NCBI GenBank assembly: GCA_001574975.1
Contig: KQ965772.1
Coordinates: forward strand, 249,918 to 313,917
Source: Gonapodya prolifera JEL478
Lineage: Eukaryota; Monoblepharomycota; Monoblepharidomycetes; Monoblepharidales; Gonapodyaceae
Length of the DNA: 64,000 nt
Direction: 5' to 3'
The translations under genes and the position numbers were made by a program. The notes beneath the pieces were generated by a model. It made no database searches, was not told where the DNA came from, and was given only the letters and a program-made list of their open reading frames with translations. This document shows positions 45,441 to 56,924 of this stretch, one piece after another; position 1 is the first letter of the stretch, and every line of letters starts with the position of its first letter.

Positions 45441-47323
45441 ATGGACTCAGTCTCTGCTTCCACCATCTCATCGCCATCCGAGCATCACTTCTCCATCGCA
45501 GATCTCCCGTCGGAGCTCCTCTCCCGCATCTTCAGACTCTCCCGCCACTCGTACACATCACATTTCGACAACCCAACGCGCGCCACATTCCACCCAGGAG
45601 TCCGCAACCTGGAACACGCCTTGCGTGTCTGTAGGGCATGGTTTGAAGTCGCGGCGGAGGTACAGTGGGGGGAGGTTGTGGTTAGAACGTGAGGTCGGGG
45701 TCTTGTGTTATCGTGGGGGTTTATATTGCGGTGAAGCCAAGCTGGAATTATATTTCCTTTCCTAGACTTGATATGATGTCCATGGGGAGCGAATCGAGAC
45801 TGAACCTGCTGGCCTCATCTCTTCAACTCGATGGAAACGGCATGACCACACTAACACCTACAACGGACGAGGCTACCTCGTCTGACACAACGCGATCTCA
45901 TTCCGACCCGCTAGTTAACGCCAAATTCTACCTCTCTTTGATAAAGTCCATCCGGATCATCATGCCCCCCGACCTCCTCGTTTACAACTCGCGATGGGCC
46001 GCGGTCGCGAGGTCTGAGGCCAGGGCAGCAGCGACGGTCATTAAACGCATTGTGGAACTTATAGGCGACACTCGGCGGAATCTCAACGGAGACGAGGTCG
46101 CGTCGCCTACAGTGGGTCCAACATCCCCGCACCTCGCCTCAATCACCTTCGAGGCCGCTCTCCTCCCGCCCCCCTCTTCCACATCCTTCGGCTTCTCTCT
46201 CACATCCCGCCTCACCTCTCGCACCACCACCACCCCAACCATCGCCTCCTCGCCTCACCCTTTATCTTCATCCTCCCCGGCCTCCTCTTCCCGCTCCCGA
46301 GCAGCCTACAACCCCACACCAGACCCGCCCCGCTTGCACCTCCTCTCCCTCGTTGACCCGAAACCATTCGCAATGGACGTGTTTACGGCGGCAAAGGCGG
46401 CGAGCGTCAGGACACTGGTGTGGCGTGGCGTGGATCTGGTCGATATCAACCCCGGGATGGTCGGGGAGGTCTTGGAGGCGTATTTGTTACTGGGGAGGGC
46501 GGCGACAAGTGACGTTTTGCTGTCAAACTCGAGCGGAGGTGGTGGTGGGGTTGCGGTTGAAGTCACGCCACCCTTGTCCACAAACACGACCCCCACCACC
46601 CAAACCCTCCGCCGCATCATTTTCGAAGACTGTCGATTCTCCAACCGCCCCATCCGGTCGTCCCATCGCCACCACTACCGCCCCTCCGACCCACTTGTCT
46701 CTCCTCCAACCGGACCCACCGCTTCCTCATCCACCTTATCCTCCGGCGCCGCTCTCCCAGTCCCATCCTTCCTCGACCTCCTCGGCCTCACCCCGTCACC
46801 TTCCACCACGGGCACCCCCGTGTCGGCCTCGTCAACCCCTTTAGCGGCGTTTCTCATCGCGGGATGGGCTACGGTCGGGATGTACGTCAGCGTGAGCGCT
46901 ATGGAAGGAAAACCAACGACGGAGGCCACCGTGTGGCCTGGCGGAAACGGGCGGAGTGGTGGGGTTGGGTTGGAGCTTGAAGTTCGGAGGACGGTGACGG
47001 TCTCGCAAGGTTCGGAGCAAGTCATGGGGACAGGGTCCGTGTGGAGTAAATGGGTCCGGGTTGCGGCGCCCCGATTCAGCGCGCCCACGTCCACGTCGCC
47101 CAGGTCACCTCAGGATCGAAACACGTCTGATCCATCACAACCCGTCGTCTCATGGGGCTACACCTCCCTCTCCGGCCCACCCTCTTTCTCGCCTCCCGAC
47201 GCTGCGCGGTGGAGCTGGGACAGGTGGGAGGGTGGTGGTGGTGGCAGTGCTATGGACGGAGATGGTGATGTGGGGTGCGTGGTTGCGGGGTGGGGGAGTG
47301 GGGCGGGTGGGGGTGAGGGGTAG
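45441..47323 (+). CDS. F-box protein
   Basis: Two exons (45441-45688 and 45766-47323) join in frame to 601 residues plus stop. The F-box is at residues about 17-80: HFSIADLPSELLSRIFRLSRHSY, then LEHALRVCRAWFEVAAEVQWGEVVVR, interrupted by a Pro/His insertion. F-boxes bind Skp1 and bring substrates to SCF ubiquitin ligases. The remaining 500 residues are Ser/Thr/Pro-rich with some structured patches (LVDPKPFAMDVFTAAKAASVRTLVWRGVDLVDI and LRRIIFEDCRFSNR). These look like irregular leucine-rich strands, typical of fungal F-box proteins. The C-terminus is Gly-rich. The substrate is unknown. Confidence 0.75.
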
Positions 47324-47832
47324 GAGTGAGAACTATGTCTGTACTCTGTCGACTTTGTTTATTTATGGGAGGATTTTTACCTCTGGACATGATTTAGTTG
47401 CGCTCCACGCTGTACTGATTTAACGCCGGACAAATTATAACTATTATGCCCCATCCGAGCATGAGCACTGCCACGAGAAACGCGACTAAATAGATCTGTG
47501 GTGAATTCAAGGAGTCACGAATCGAATAATGCAACCTGTAAATCAAGGGATGTCGGAGTGATGTGGAACGGCGCGTTCATCTTTTCACTTTCTCAGTTCT
47601 CACGCGTTCTGCCGAATCCACGAAGTTACTTCCACAAGAAACTCGGTGATCGCATTCGGGTCTGACGCGCACGTGTGGCAGCTCATTTGTGGCGGATGTC
47701 TCGGCTTTTAAGAGAATCGTCTGCACTCATCAACACCCGGTGCAAAACTTAAATTGGGTAGTGAATACCGCATACCTGCGCTCTTCAATTGGGCGAATAT
47801 TTTAACATAATTATTGAATAGTTTACGACGAC
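47324..47832. other. Intergenic region between convergent genes
   Basis: About 500 bp between the stop codons of the F-box gene (+) and the Sel1-kinase gene (-). It should hold both 3' UTRs. Nothing else is seen. Confidence 0.5.
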
Positions 47833-50350
47833 TCAGGACTCTGGCTTCGGCGGTTTAAGTCTCGCCAACGAAGAAATTGCCATCGCATCCCCTTGTTCCA
47901 CTGCCTTTGCGTACCATTCAATCGCTCGATCAATATCCATCTGAAAACCCGTTCCAGTTTCAAATGCCCATCCCGCCTTTTGTTGGGCAAGTATATCACC
48001 CTGCTCTGCGGCCTTCTGCCACCACTTCACAGCCTCCAGGACGTCCTTCTCCACCCCTCTGCCAACGGCATAGGCTACACCCAGGTTGAACTGGGACTGT
48101 GCAAAGCCCTGGATTGCTGACAGGTAGAACCAGTCAGTGGCGACCCCGTCATCCTGGTCCACGCCAATTCCATTCCAGTAAGCGAGTCCCATGTTGCATT
48201 GGCCCTTTAATCTCCCTGCTCTGCAGCGCGGCGGTGCCACTTGGTAGCCATCTGTTCATCCATCTCAACGCCTTTACCTTGCTGATAGAAGTTACCCAGG
48301 TCGTTCTGCGCGTCTGGGTCTCCAAGTTCTACTGCCTTTTGCTTCCACCTGGCAGCCATCGCAAAATCCTGTGGTATACCTGGGAGTCCTGTTTCGCAGA
48401 CAGATCCAATGTTGAAAAAGCCATCTGGAACCCCCTGATTTGCCACCTTGCTGTACCACTCGATGGCTTTCTTGCAATCTTGCAATCTCGCCCCACTCCT
48501 CGTCCATTTTCAAAAGCGTATCCGAGGTTTTGTTGCGCATATGCGATCCCCTGCTCAGCCGCACAAAGGCACCACTTGTTAGCTTCGTTGGGATTCTCTG
48601 CGACGCCCTGACCATAATCATAGGCTATCGCGAGACTGTGCTGTGCCCTTGGATGGCCCTGCTTTGCTGCTGCAGTCCACCACTTTGCTGTTCCGCTTTG
48701 TCCTCTTCAAGACCACCGACTCCTTCCGAATAGAACATTCCAAGTTCGTACTGCGCCTGGGGATGCTTGCCGTGCTCTGCTGCTTTGCGGTACCACTTGG
48801 CAGCCTCCACGAGGTCTCGACTGCTCCGATGGGATACCCAGCCTAGCACCTTGCTTGTATAGCATCAATGCCGCATCAACGTCAATCAATTTGTCGGGGC
48901 GTTTAGGTAGATTGGTGTCTTCCAGCGCCAACTCTAGATCATCCCGACTTAAGGTATCATACGGTGACGTTGATGAAGCAAGGGAGCTAGCGACTTCCCG
49001 GTGACTGTTGGCACAGGTTTACGATATCAAAGTAATTGAAGTCATACCATGCTCAAATCCAGCTGATCAAGGAGGTACCCACGAATTGTGTTCGTCGAGT
49101 TTGTCAAGAATCTTCTTGATGCGCACTTTCACTTCGGAAAATGGCGGGCGTACCGCTGGGTTATTGGCCCAGCATTCCATTAGACGGATCAGCGCAACTG
49201 TAATATCCAATCCTTCTGGGAGTTTGGGCCGGACGGCATCGCAAACTTTATCGACGCGGTAAGTCCAATCATCTTGTAGTTGCTGCCAATAAGCAATATG
49301 CGCTTCGATTCCAGTCCAAATCTGATGTTGAAAAGACAGTTCACTGGATCAACAAACGTATATCAGTACTGCAAGAGGGATACCGAAAACCGACCACATA
49401 AATTGTCACTCCGAATGAATAAACGTCATCCGCCTTGACAGTGTGGCCGTTATGTAGGCGATTTGGCGACATATAGGAGAGGGTTCCCGTCCGTCCTCCA
49501 CGGAACGATGTTTCTGTGGCATCACCGAAATTGGCAGGTTCAGAGGTAACGGGGTTAACTGCAAGTCGAGTGGATCCGCCGTTCTTGGAGAACAGCAGTT
49601 GCGCAAATTATGAGTGTGCCAGAAAGTCTGAAGTCCGAATTAGCTCACCTCGATCAGCACCTGTGCTTCAGCCATCACGTTAGCAAACCCGAAATCAGTA
49701 AGGAAGCCTCGTCCATCGCTATTAACAAGGAGCTGCGCTGGTTTGAGATCTGCGTGGATAACGTCCATCTCGTGAAGATAATCCATGGCGCAAGTGGCAT
49801 CGTGAAGCTGAAAAGTGGAGCTTTCCAGGCCAGCCCGGGTGAAGCTCGAAGTAAAAGGCAGAGGATCACCCTCTCACTAATCGAAAAGCCTTCACCTTCC
49901 TGACTTCGGGAGTCCACGGCTTTCTCCAGAGGTACGTCATTGCATCGCCATTTTCCTCGATGGGCGATATTAAGAACCTGTTTCCCTCAGAGCGAAGGAC
50001 TACATACAAAGGCAGAATATATGGCGAGGACATGTTGTACCAGACGCGCGCCTCGTGCTCGAATTGCTGCCAATGGAAAGCGGCTGCGTTGAGACCATAT
50101 CACGCTGGAGTTGCCCGACGAGCACGCCCTTTACAGCACGCACCTTCTTGTTGTAGCTACTGGACACCTTTATCTCCACCAGCTTCACTGCCACGTTGAC
50201 GAGACCTACCCATACTCCTTTGTAAACGGTCCCGAACACGCCTTTACCGATGCGATATGAATCCGATTCCTCGAAGTCAACGGCGGACCGCTGAACATCC
50301 CAAATCTGTGGTACACGCGCTATCGCATTTTGGGGACGCGTGGATTCCAT
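47833..50350 (-). CDS. Protein kinase fused to Sel1-like repeats; repeat part carries frameshifts
   Basis: The start chosen is ATG 50350 (MESTRPQNAIARVPQIWDV). The kinase domain reads YRIGKGVFGTVYKGVWVG, VAVKLVE, then across an intron EHEARVWYNMSSPYILPLY, then CAMDYLHEMDVIHADLKPAQLLVNSDG, FLTDFGFANV, TGTLSYMSPNRLHNG, DDVYSFGVTIY, and ECWANNPAVRPPF. The catalytic Asp (HAD) and DFG are present. The usual Asn of the loop is Gln (KPAQ), so magnesium binding may be weakened. An intron (donor after EHNS) links to Sel1 repeats: DAALMLYKQGA, EAAKWYRKAAEHGKHPQAQYELGMFYSEGVGG, ANKWCLCAAEQGIAYAQQNLGYAFENGRGVG, and further units to the stop at 47833. Frame changes occur near 48818, 48700, 48480 and 48210. 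The one at about 48473-48490 is a tandem 8-bp duplication, ATTGCAAG. Kinase-Sel1 fusions are common in chytrids and Glomeromycotina. Confidence 0.8.
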
Positions 50351-50599
50351 TCGCACGACAGGCAGTGAATTCGAAAGAGGGTGCACGGCGGACTAGGGAG
50401 GTTAGCACTCTTGGCAAATCTTGGCCATTTGAACCTCCCATAATTATCCACAAATCAGTTAAATTATTTTTCGGTATCCTTCTCTTCCCTCTTGTAACCT
50501 TTCAGTCCATGAACGTCGTCAATGAGACCACGAATCGGAAGCCTAGCCAAGAGTTCATTTCGTCAGTACGTCGGTGCTTTCACCGCTTACGAAATAGTC

Positions 50600-52848
50600 T
50601 CACCTCATAATAGCGAGGATTATAGACACCGTCAGTCCGATAATCGCCACTCCAAGAATTGCAAGTGGGACCCAATTAATCGTTCGATAAAGCGGCTTGA
50701 GTTGGTCGCATGTGTTAGCGGAACTGTTCTCTGGAGCCAATGGTACAAACGCCACCCACACCGCTCACGAGCACAATGATCGCCGAGATCACTTGAATCG
50801 TCGTGTCGTTCACCGACTGCACGGTTTGCAGTTCTCGACCAGGTTTGGCACCTTGAGCGATCGTCGTCGATGCTGCAACGAAAGAGAAGTTCCACCCAAC
50901 TCCGACAAGGGTCTCGCCGACATAGAAGACGGGGAGGTGCTCCCCGGCGAAGAGAATGGCGATGGACAAGGTAAGGATGGCGATTCCACTGTTGAAATAG
51001 GTAAACGTTGAAGCAGGGAACGCTAACAGTGAAATCGCTCACATAATGTTCATGCGGACGCTGCCAAATCTGTCAATTAGGTAGCCAGTGAAAATAGACG
51101 GAGCTGATTGATATGTTCAAAATCAGCTCATTGTGATGCAGCACACACACAAACGGCGGACGCACCGAACATTCCCTGTTTAGAGGGGTCAGATGAGATT
51201 GATAAGATCGAAAAAAAGAGTGATGTAAACTGTACGCGAACATACCAATACATGCGCCATAATCACATTCGCCTGATCAGAGAATGTGAAGCCTGCGTTC
51301 GTGATCGCGATCGGGGCAGGAGCCATCATGAGGACCTGTGCAATTCAAAGACGAATACCATCGGCACCGAGTCCCGATTGGTTTGGAAAGTAGCTCTCAC
51401 CATGATCATGTACGACACAAGACCAGACACGACGGCGATGAGGTACTTTTTGCTGCTGAAGACTCGACGGACAATAGCACTTCGCGATTCCAGGGGAGCT
51501 TTCACCTCCGTAACCGCATATTCTGAGAGTGAAGTCGTGGTGATCTTTGCGGGGATTCTGTCGAGGAAAGAAAGCGGTTTGATTTTAATCATGGCATCAA
51601 TTGTATCGCAAAAGGTTAGAGACTTACCTTAGACCCATAACCGTCAATGTCATTGCAAAAATAATGCACTCCAGAATGATGTAGATGCCGAGGTACTTGC
51701 TGTCAGGCACCAACCATACAGCCGCTCGCGTGATTTGAGGTCCGATCGGGGCTGCTACGGCGGCGCCAGCGACGACCCAGGAGAGCGCACGCGAAACGTA
51801 CTTTGGGGGGCATACGGAGCGGACGCCAAAGCGGACGAGCTGGATTGAAAGTACGAGTTAGGTCACAGATTGAACATCGTTGTGAGAAACGTTTGAAGCT
51901 TACCTGTGTGGTGGCTTGCTGCGTTCCCTGGAACAGAAGCTTTGAAGGTGAAACAGGAGGAGTCGACATTTATACCGCACTTGCACGTCTCCGTCACAAA
52001 AGGATGCACTTACCCCAAGGCACAAGAGCGAGAAGCTCCAATACTTCATTGCGAGCAAGCATAGAGTAGCTCCGATCAGACCACCACCAGTGCCCACTGA
52101 TACGGCGTTTGGAAAAATGCGAATTATGAATTGGTTGCGTGCGATACATCCCGCAGTTATCCAACGACGCTCGACTCACCAACGTACGACACTCTCAGCC
52201 CATAGCGCTCCCCAATATACGACAGAGGCATCGTACTGAGCAACCCGCCAATGAAAATAAGCCCGTTCGGGAGCGTGGCGAGGTAGTCACCGGCCATTTC
52301 TTTGGCGATGGCGACCGTACCTGGTTGATGAGAATGGGTATGAGTGAGTGGGAGAGGAGCAAGAAGGGAGCAGTGAGAGACAGCGGTCGAGCTTACCGGC
52401 GATGTGGGTGAATTGAACGGTCTGATTGGGAACGGGGTTGGGTCGGGTACCGGCTTAGCAAGGCGAATCTTAGGTAAGGTGTGTAGAGAGTTTAGAGCGA
52501 GTTTAGTACCCACATATCCCTATGGTGGAGGCCAGCATTAACGTGTTAAGCAGTTCAGCGTCAAATCGCCATGAAAAGAGGTGACACAAAGACTTACAAG
52601 GAACCATGCAAGAATGAGGAGAAAAACGTTCGTCTTCCAGTGGGGTGGAGCGGGGCTGGAGTTTGCAAGGGGGTGATGGTAAAATATTCATTTGAGATAT
52701 GTTCTGGGAATGCAGCGACGTGATCCACCCGATAGATTGCTGCTCTGTAAGCAAGCTTAATCATAGACTCGTCCCCGCCTTCCCAAGAAGCTGGGCGAGT
52801 CGATGCAGCAGACGATGACAAATCCGATTTCCCAACTTTTGCTTCCAT
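50600..52848 (-). CDS. MFS transporter, 12-helix
   Basis: Multi-exon gene from ATG 52848 (MEAKVGKSDLSSSAASTRP) to a TGA at 50600-50602. The first exons give a soluble N-terminus. Membrane blocks then follow in order: ATLPNGLIFIGGLLSTMPLSYIGERYGLRVSY (helix 2 with the loop 2-3 signature), GTGGGLIGATLCLLAMKYWSFSLLCLG, FLQGTQQATTQ..VRFGV, ALSWVVAGAAVAAPIGPQIT and YLGIYIILECIIFAMTLTVMG. After a hydrophilic loop come YLIAVVSGLVSYMIMV, ANVIMAHVLGMFAPSIFTGYLIDRFG, LTLSIAILFAGEHLPVFYVGETLVGVGWNFSFVAAST, QSVNDTTIQVISAIIVLVSG and WVPLAILGVAIIGLTVSIILAIM. The GWN-F-FVA-ST motif and the overall arrangement are like bacterial drug/solute MFS proteins. The substrate is unknown. Confidence 0.75.
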
Positions 52849-53426
52849 GACTTCCCCGAGCCATCATGCCCCCACAACAGAGTTCACGAATACGCACGGC
52901 TCGTCGTCTTCGGATTTTAAAATCAACTTCCTCGTGGCAGCCTGAGCAACGGATGCAGAAGCTGCCACGGGAGACACGGGCAGCTCCCCCGATTCCTCCG
53001 ACGGGGAAGCAGTGTGCATTCCGAGTTTTGGATCGGCTGTTGCGTCGTGCGAGTATGTCATTTGGCGTTCGGCACAAATATAACTGTGGGGAAAGTATCA
53101 AAAAAAGCTCCGAAACGAAGGCACGGACGGGCCCTGGGCCGATGCCGATATCACCCTCGTTGACTCGACGTGTTCGCTCGTACGTGATGTATTTGTGTTT
53201 CTTTCATAAGATAGATGGGAAGCGACCAAAACTCGGCTGTGGTGGTCTGGCAGGTAACCGGCTCACAATACTCACAATACAGCTGTACGTCAAACAACGG
53301 TGGACGAAAGTGTGGCGATAGCCAAAAGTTCCGAAGTGAGAGGCAAGGGCTGCGGCGAGAGCCGATGACACTTCAAAAGGATTTTCAAATCTTTACGAAA
53401 GAGATACATAGACGACGCTCTAACGT
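52849..53426. other. Intergenic region
   Basis: Between the MFS gene's start and the stop of the aldo-keto reductase, both on the minus strand. Short frames only. The MFS promoter should lie in the first few hundred bases. Confidence 0.4.
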
Positions 53427-55207
53427 CTAAAGAGGGGGAACGCCGTATCGGGCTTGTTGCTCAAAATCTTCTCGATCCTGCAAAAATGGCGTCAGCAAAA
53501 TTTTCCCAAGTACCGCAAGAGAGAGGTACTTGTCAACCCACTTTTCCAACACGTCCGGCGACAGCTTGTCCACAAGCTTGAGCGCGCCCATGTTCTCCGT
53601 TACTTGCTCCTTGCGCGAGGCGCCCGTGATGACGGTCGACACGTTGGGGTTCTTGAGGCACCAAGCCAGGGCGAGTTGGGCCGTCGTGCCACCGACTTGT
53701 TCCGCGATGGGCTTTGGTTTGTACGTCAGACGTGAAGGGGATGTGTGGCGGGAGATCAGTCAAGTTGTGATGGCTGAAAAGAGCGTGAAACAGAGAAACG
53801 CACCAGCAACGCTCTCGTCTTCTCAATCTTGACTTTCCCCTCCTCGGTGGCAAAGTACCGGTTCGCGATCGACTTCATGAGCGCGTCGTCGAGGGCGAAC
53901 CGAGAGCCGGCGGGGACAGTGAGCGAGTTGTACTTCCCGGAGAGGACACCCGACGCGAGGGGGGACTTCAAGCGCGATAGTGAGGCATTCAATTAGCGCT
54001 ATGTGAATCAGGTAAATGGCGTGCCAACGACGACTCACCCAAATAGTAGTCCCCATCCCGAAATCCCTGTACAACGGGGCATACTCCTTCTCGAACCTCT
54101 CGCGCTCGAACATGTTGTACTGCGGCTGTTCCATTGAGGGGCCAACGAGACCCAGTCGGTCGGCCACGCGGTGGGCTTCAGTGATTTGTTGGGCGGACCA
54201 TTCGGACTGCGGGGTGGAGAGGGGGAGGGTGAGTTGATGTGCTCAGGTGGGGGGAGCCAGAGCGGAGAGAGGAAATGGAAGGGAGAGGCTTACAGTTCCC
54301 CAGTAGAAGGCAAGTCCGTGGTCGATCAAGTAGTTGAACGCCCGCACTACGAACGTAACACACATCCAGCGATGAGTCTACGTCCACCAACAATGCAAGG
54401 CATTTCGCCACTCCAAAGCTCACCGGTCTCCTCAATTGGCGTCTCGTTGTCCGGCCGGTGGGCGAAAATCAGGTCCACGTAGTCAGTTCCGAGACGTTCG
54501 AGAGAGGCTTTCGTTCCCTCGATGATGTGTTTTCTTCAGCGTCAAAGAAGGACACAGAAGAACACATGGATGATTGGGAATCCAACTCTCTGAGAATGGT
54601 CAAAAGGGTGTTCCGCTCACCGGCTCAACCCCTGATCATTCACGCCCTTACCACCCCAAAAGAGCTTTGTCGCGATCACGAGATCCGACCGCTTCAGCCC
54701 AAGGTTCTTGAATGCCTTGCCCATGTCGATCTCGGAGCGGCCGTCGGCGTATACTTCCGCGCTGAAGGTTGGAGTGGTGGTGAAGACAGTTGACGAGTGT
54801 CCAAGAGTGTAGCTGCAAGCTGCGGCAAAAGCTCACGTGTCGAAGAAGTTGACGCCATGGTTCCACGCCTCCTCAATGCACTGCTGGGCGACGTCTGTGT
54901 CGTGTGGAGCCCCGTGTCGACGTCAATAAATGACGCGATCGCGTCGTTGCAAACGGGGAAACACTCACCGTCTCCGACTTGTTTTCCGTACGTCACCCTT
55001 CATTTTGACCGAATCGACCCGTGGCAGGTGGTAGGAGCGCCCAATCGTGGTCCGATGCGTTGTGGAAAGCCGAGGAAAAACGCGCACAAAGTGTCGGAAC
55101 CAAAACTCGAGAAGCCCATCACGAGGGGAGAAGGGGGCAACGCACCATCCGCCGAGTGAGAGCGCGCTGACGCGGATTCCGGCTTTTCCGAGGCGGCGGT
55201 ATTCCAT
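53427..55207 (-). CDS. Aldo-keto reductase of the Kv-channel beta-subunit type (AKR6)
   Basis: Multi-exon gene from ATG 55207 ([21 protein letters not shown]) to the stop at 53427. Family marks in order are [24 protein letters not shown] (catalytic Asp and Tyr), [13 protein letters not shown] (Lys), [37 protein letters not shown] (His), [59 protein letters not shown] and [32 protein letters not shown]. The WG-x-SEW and the cofactor-binding SRKEQ are those of Kv-beta-like NADPH-dependent reductases such as the YakC/Yajo group. All four tetrad residues are present. In fungi these reduce small aldehydes; a potassium-channel partner is not implied. Confidence 0.88.
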
Positions 55208-55387
55208 TGTGATTGGGTGGGTGATGGGTGCGGATCGGTGGGACGAAAGGGTTTGGTAAGCAAATGTAAAGTCAGGGTAACTCAAGTGAAGCCCGGCAAG
55301 ATAACGTCGCGAAAATGATGGTAAGATTGCTTGTAATGTATCAATGAGGTTCTTCCAAACCCGGTATCATCAAAACAAATAAATTCT

Positions 55388-56387
55388 CTAAACTTCGCCC
55401 CACTTCGAAGACTCCACCTCCGGCTCCACCTTGCCTGCCGTCCCACTCCCCTTCCCACTCCCACTCGTCAAGCTCCCACGCAACCTGCCATCATCTCGCT
55501 TCCCTTCATCCACCCACCGCTTCCTTATCTTTTCGTAAATCACCTTTTCCAGCACCGTCGTCAAGTAAAAATACGCCAGCATCGCCACGACCCCGAAAGT
55601 GAGCACGGTGTAGAAGAGGGCGTGGTTGTCGTATAGGCCGCCTGAAAGGTAGAACGAACGGAGGAAGTGCAGTGAGCACAGCGCAGCGTAACATTCAATG
55701 AATTAATCCGCGTTTAATTTGCAGTGACAGCAGTCAGCATTGACCACACCGCCAGCCTGAAGGGGCAGACACGCACCGAGAACGAACGCCCCATTGGCCA
55801 GCATGAGCACGATCCCGATCCCGCATAGAACAAAGGGCGAGTCGCAGAGGTACCAGAAGCGGGAGATGAACCATTTGGCGTCTTGGTCGCCGAGCATGTT
55901 GAGCTGGGGGCGGGGTGTACGGGGATGGTGGTAGTGGTGGATGGGGAAGGGGGTTACGGTGAGTGAGTTGAGAGGATGATGAGGGAACATATTACGAACG
56001 AATTTGGATGATGATGAGGGATGATGTGAGGAATGAATTTGAATAACACTCCAGGCGGATGGTTCGCGTCAATACGAACACCAACCTCGCCATAAAGTGT
56101 CGCACTCCACAACGTCGCGCTCAAGCAAAACAGAAACGCAAAGGCGACGAGCCCCCCACATAGGGCTTTGCGGTCGATACCCAAAATGGTGGACGAGAGT
56201 GAAGGGTCGAATGTGACGCCGGAGTTTGAGACGAGGTACTTAAATATTTTAGAGAGTTGCGGGAGATGTGGTGATGAGTGAGTCAAGATAGCAGTACGAC
56301 GAGAATGAATAGAGGTACCGTGAATCCTGACGTGAGACCCGATACGGAGCAGACGAGCTGCCAGTACTGTCGCAAACACGCGTTCAT
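55388..56387 (-). CDS. Small multi-pass membrane protein, unknown family
   Basis: Four exons are suggested from ATG 56387 (MNACLRQYWQLVCSVSGLTSGF) to the stop at 55388. Hydrophobic segments are ALCGGLVAFAFLFCLSATLWSATLYG, FVLCGIGIVLMLANGAFVLG and LFYTVLTFGVVAMLAYFYLTTVLEKVIYEKI. There are therefore three clear helices and perhaps a weaker one at the N-terminus. A patch between helices 1 and 2 reads LNMLGDQDAKWFISRFWYLCDSP. The cytosolic tail is charged then Gly/Ser-rich. I do not recognise the family. Intron boundaries agree with GT-AG at FT|YLVSNSG and before LNMLGDQ. Confidence 0.6.
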
Positions 56388-56924
56388 CAGAGGTGTCGGG
56401 TAATCGAAGAGACAGATCATCGGCTCACGTTCTTTGCTCGATCCGACAATTCTTTACTGTCGAGCGTGTCCGCCAGCATCCGCCATTCGTAGAACATTTC
56501 GCTGCGGTGTGGAAGGGTGTTGCGTTGTCCGCGTCAATTATCCCAAATCGGGAACACTCCACGCCCGCCACGTCAGAGCTACTCCGGGGCCGCAGAGTAC
56601 GCTTGTGACATCACTGTGCGCGTGACCAGGTCGCGCAAAACAGAAACGCTAAATCGAGCCAACACGTGCCAATATTTCCTATTCGGGTGCGGCCCGGGGT
56701 CACCCCCAAAACAGGGGTTTGCGCCGCATCGCACAGCGGATCTTTGCTTGAGGAGAATCCACCGCCATTCTATCGTCGACTCAGAAGTAGAAAAAGGTGA
56801 GCGCGCCCTACGTGTCGTCACTCGCAGGTCCGGCGTCTCACGAACGATGCAGGGCTGTCCCGCAGGAGGAAAGGGACTGCAACCAACAGCACAACAAACT
56901 CACGTCCGCAATCACCGCGCTGCA

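Noticed and set aside
50000-50200. Apparent frameshift in the kinase N-lobe
   Set aside because: A GTGCGT...CATTGGCAG intron joins SSSYNKK to EHEARVWYN in frame, so no indel is needed.
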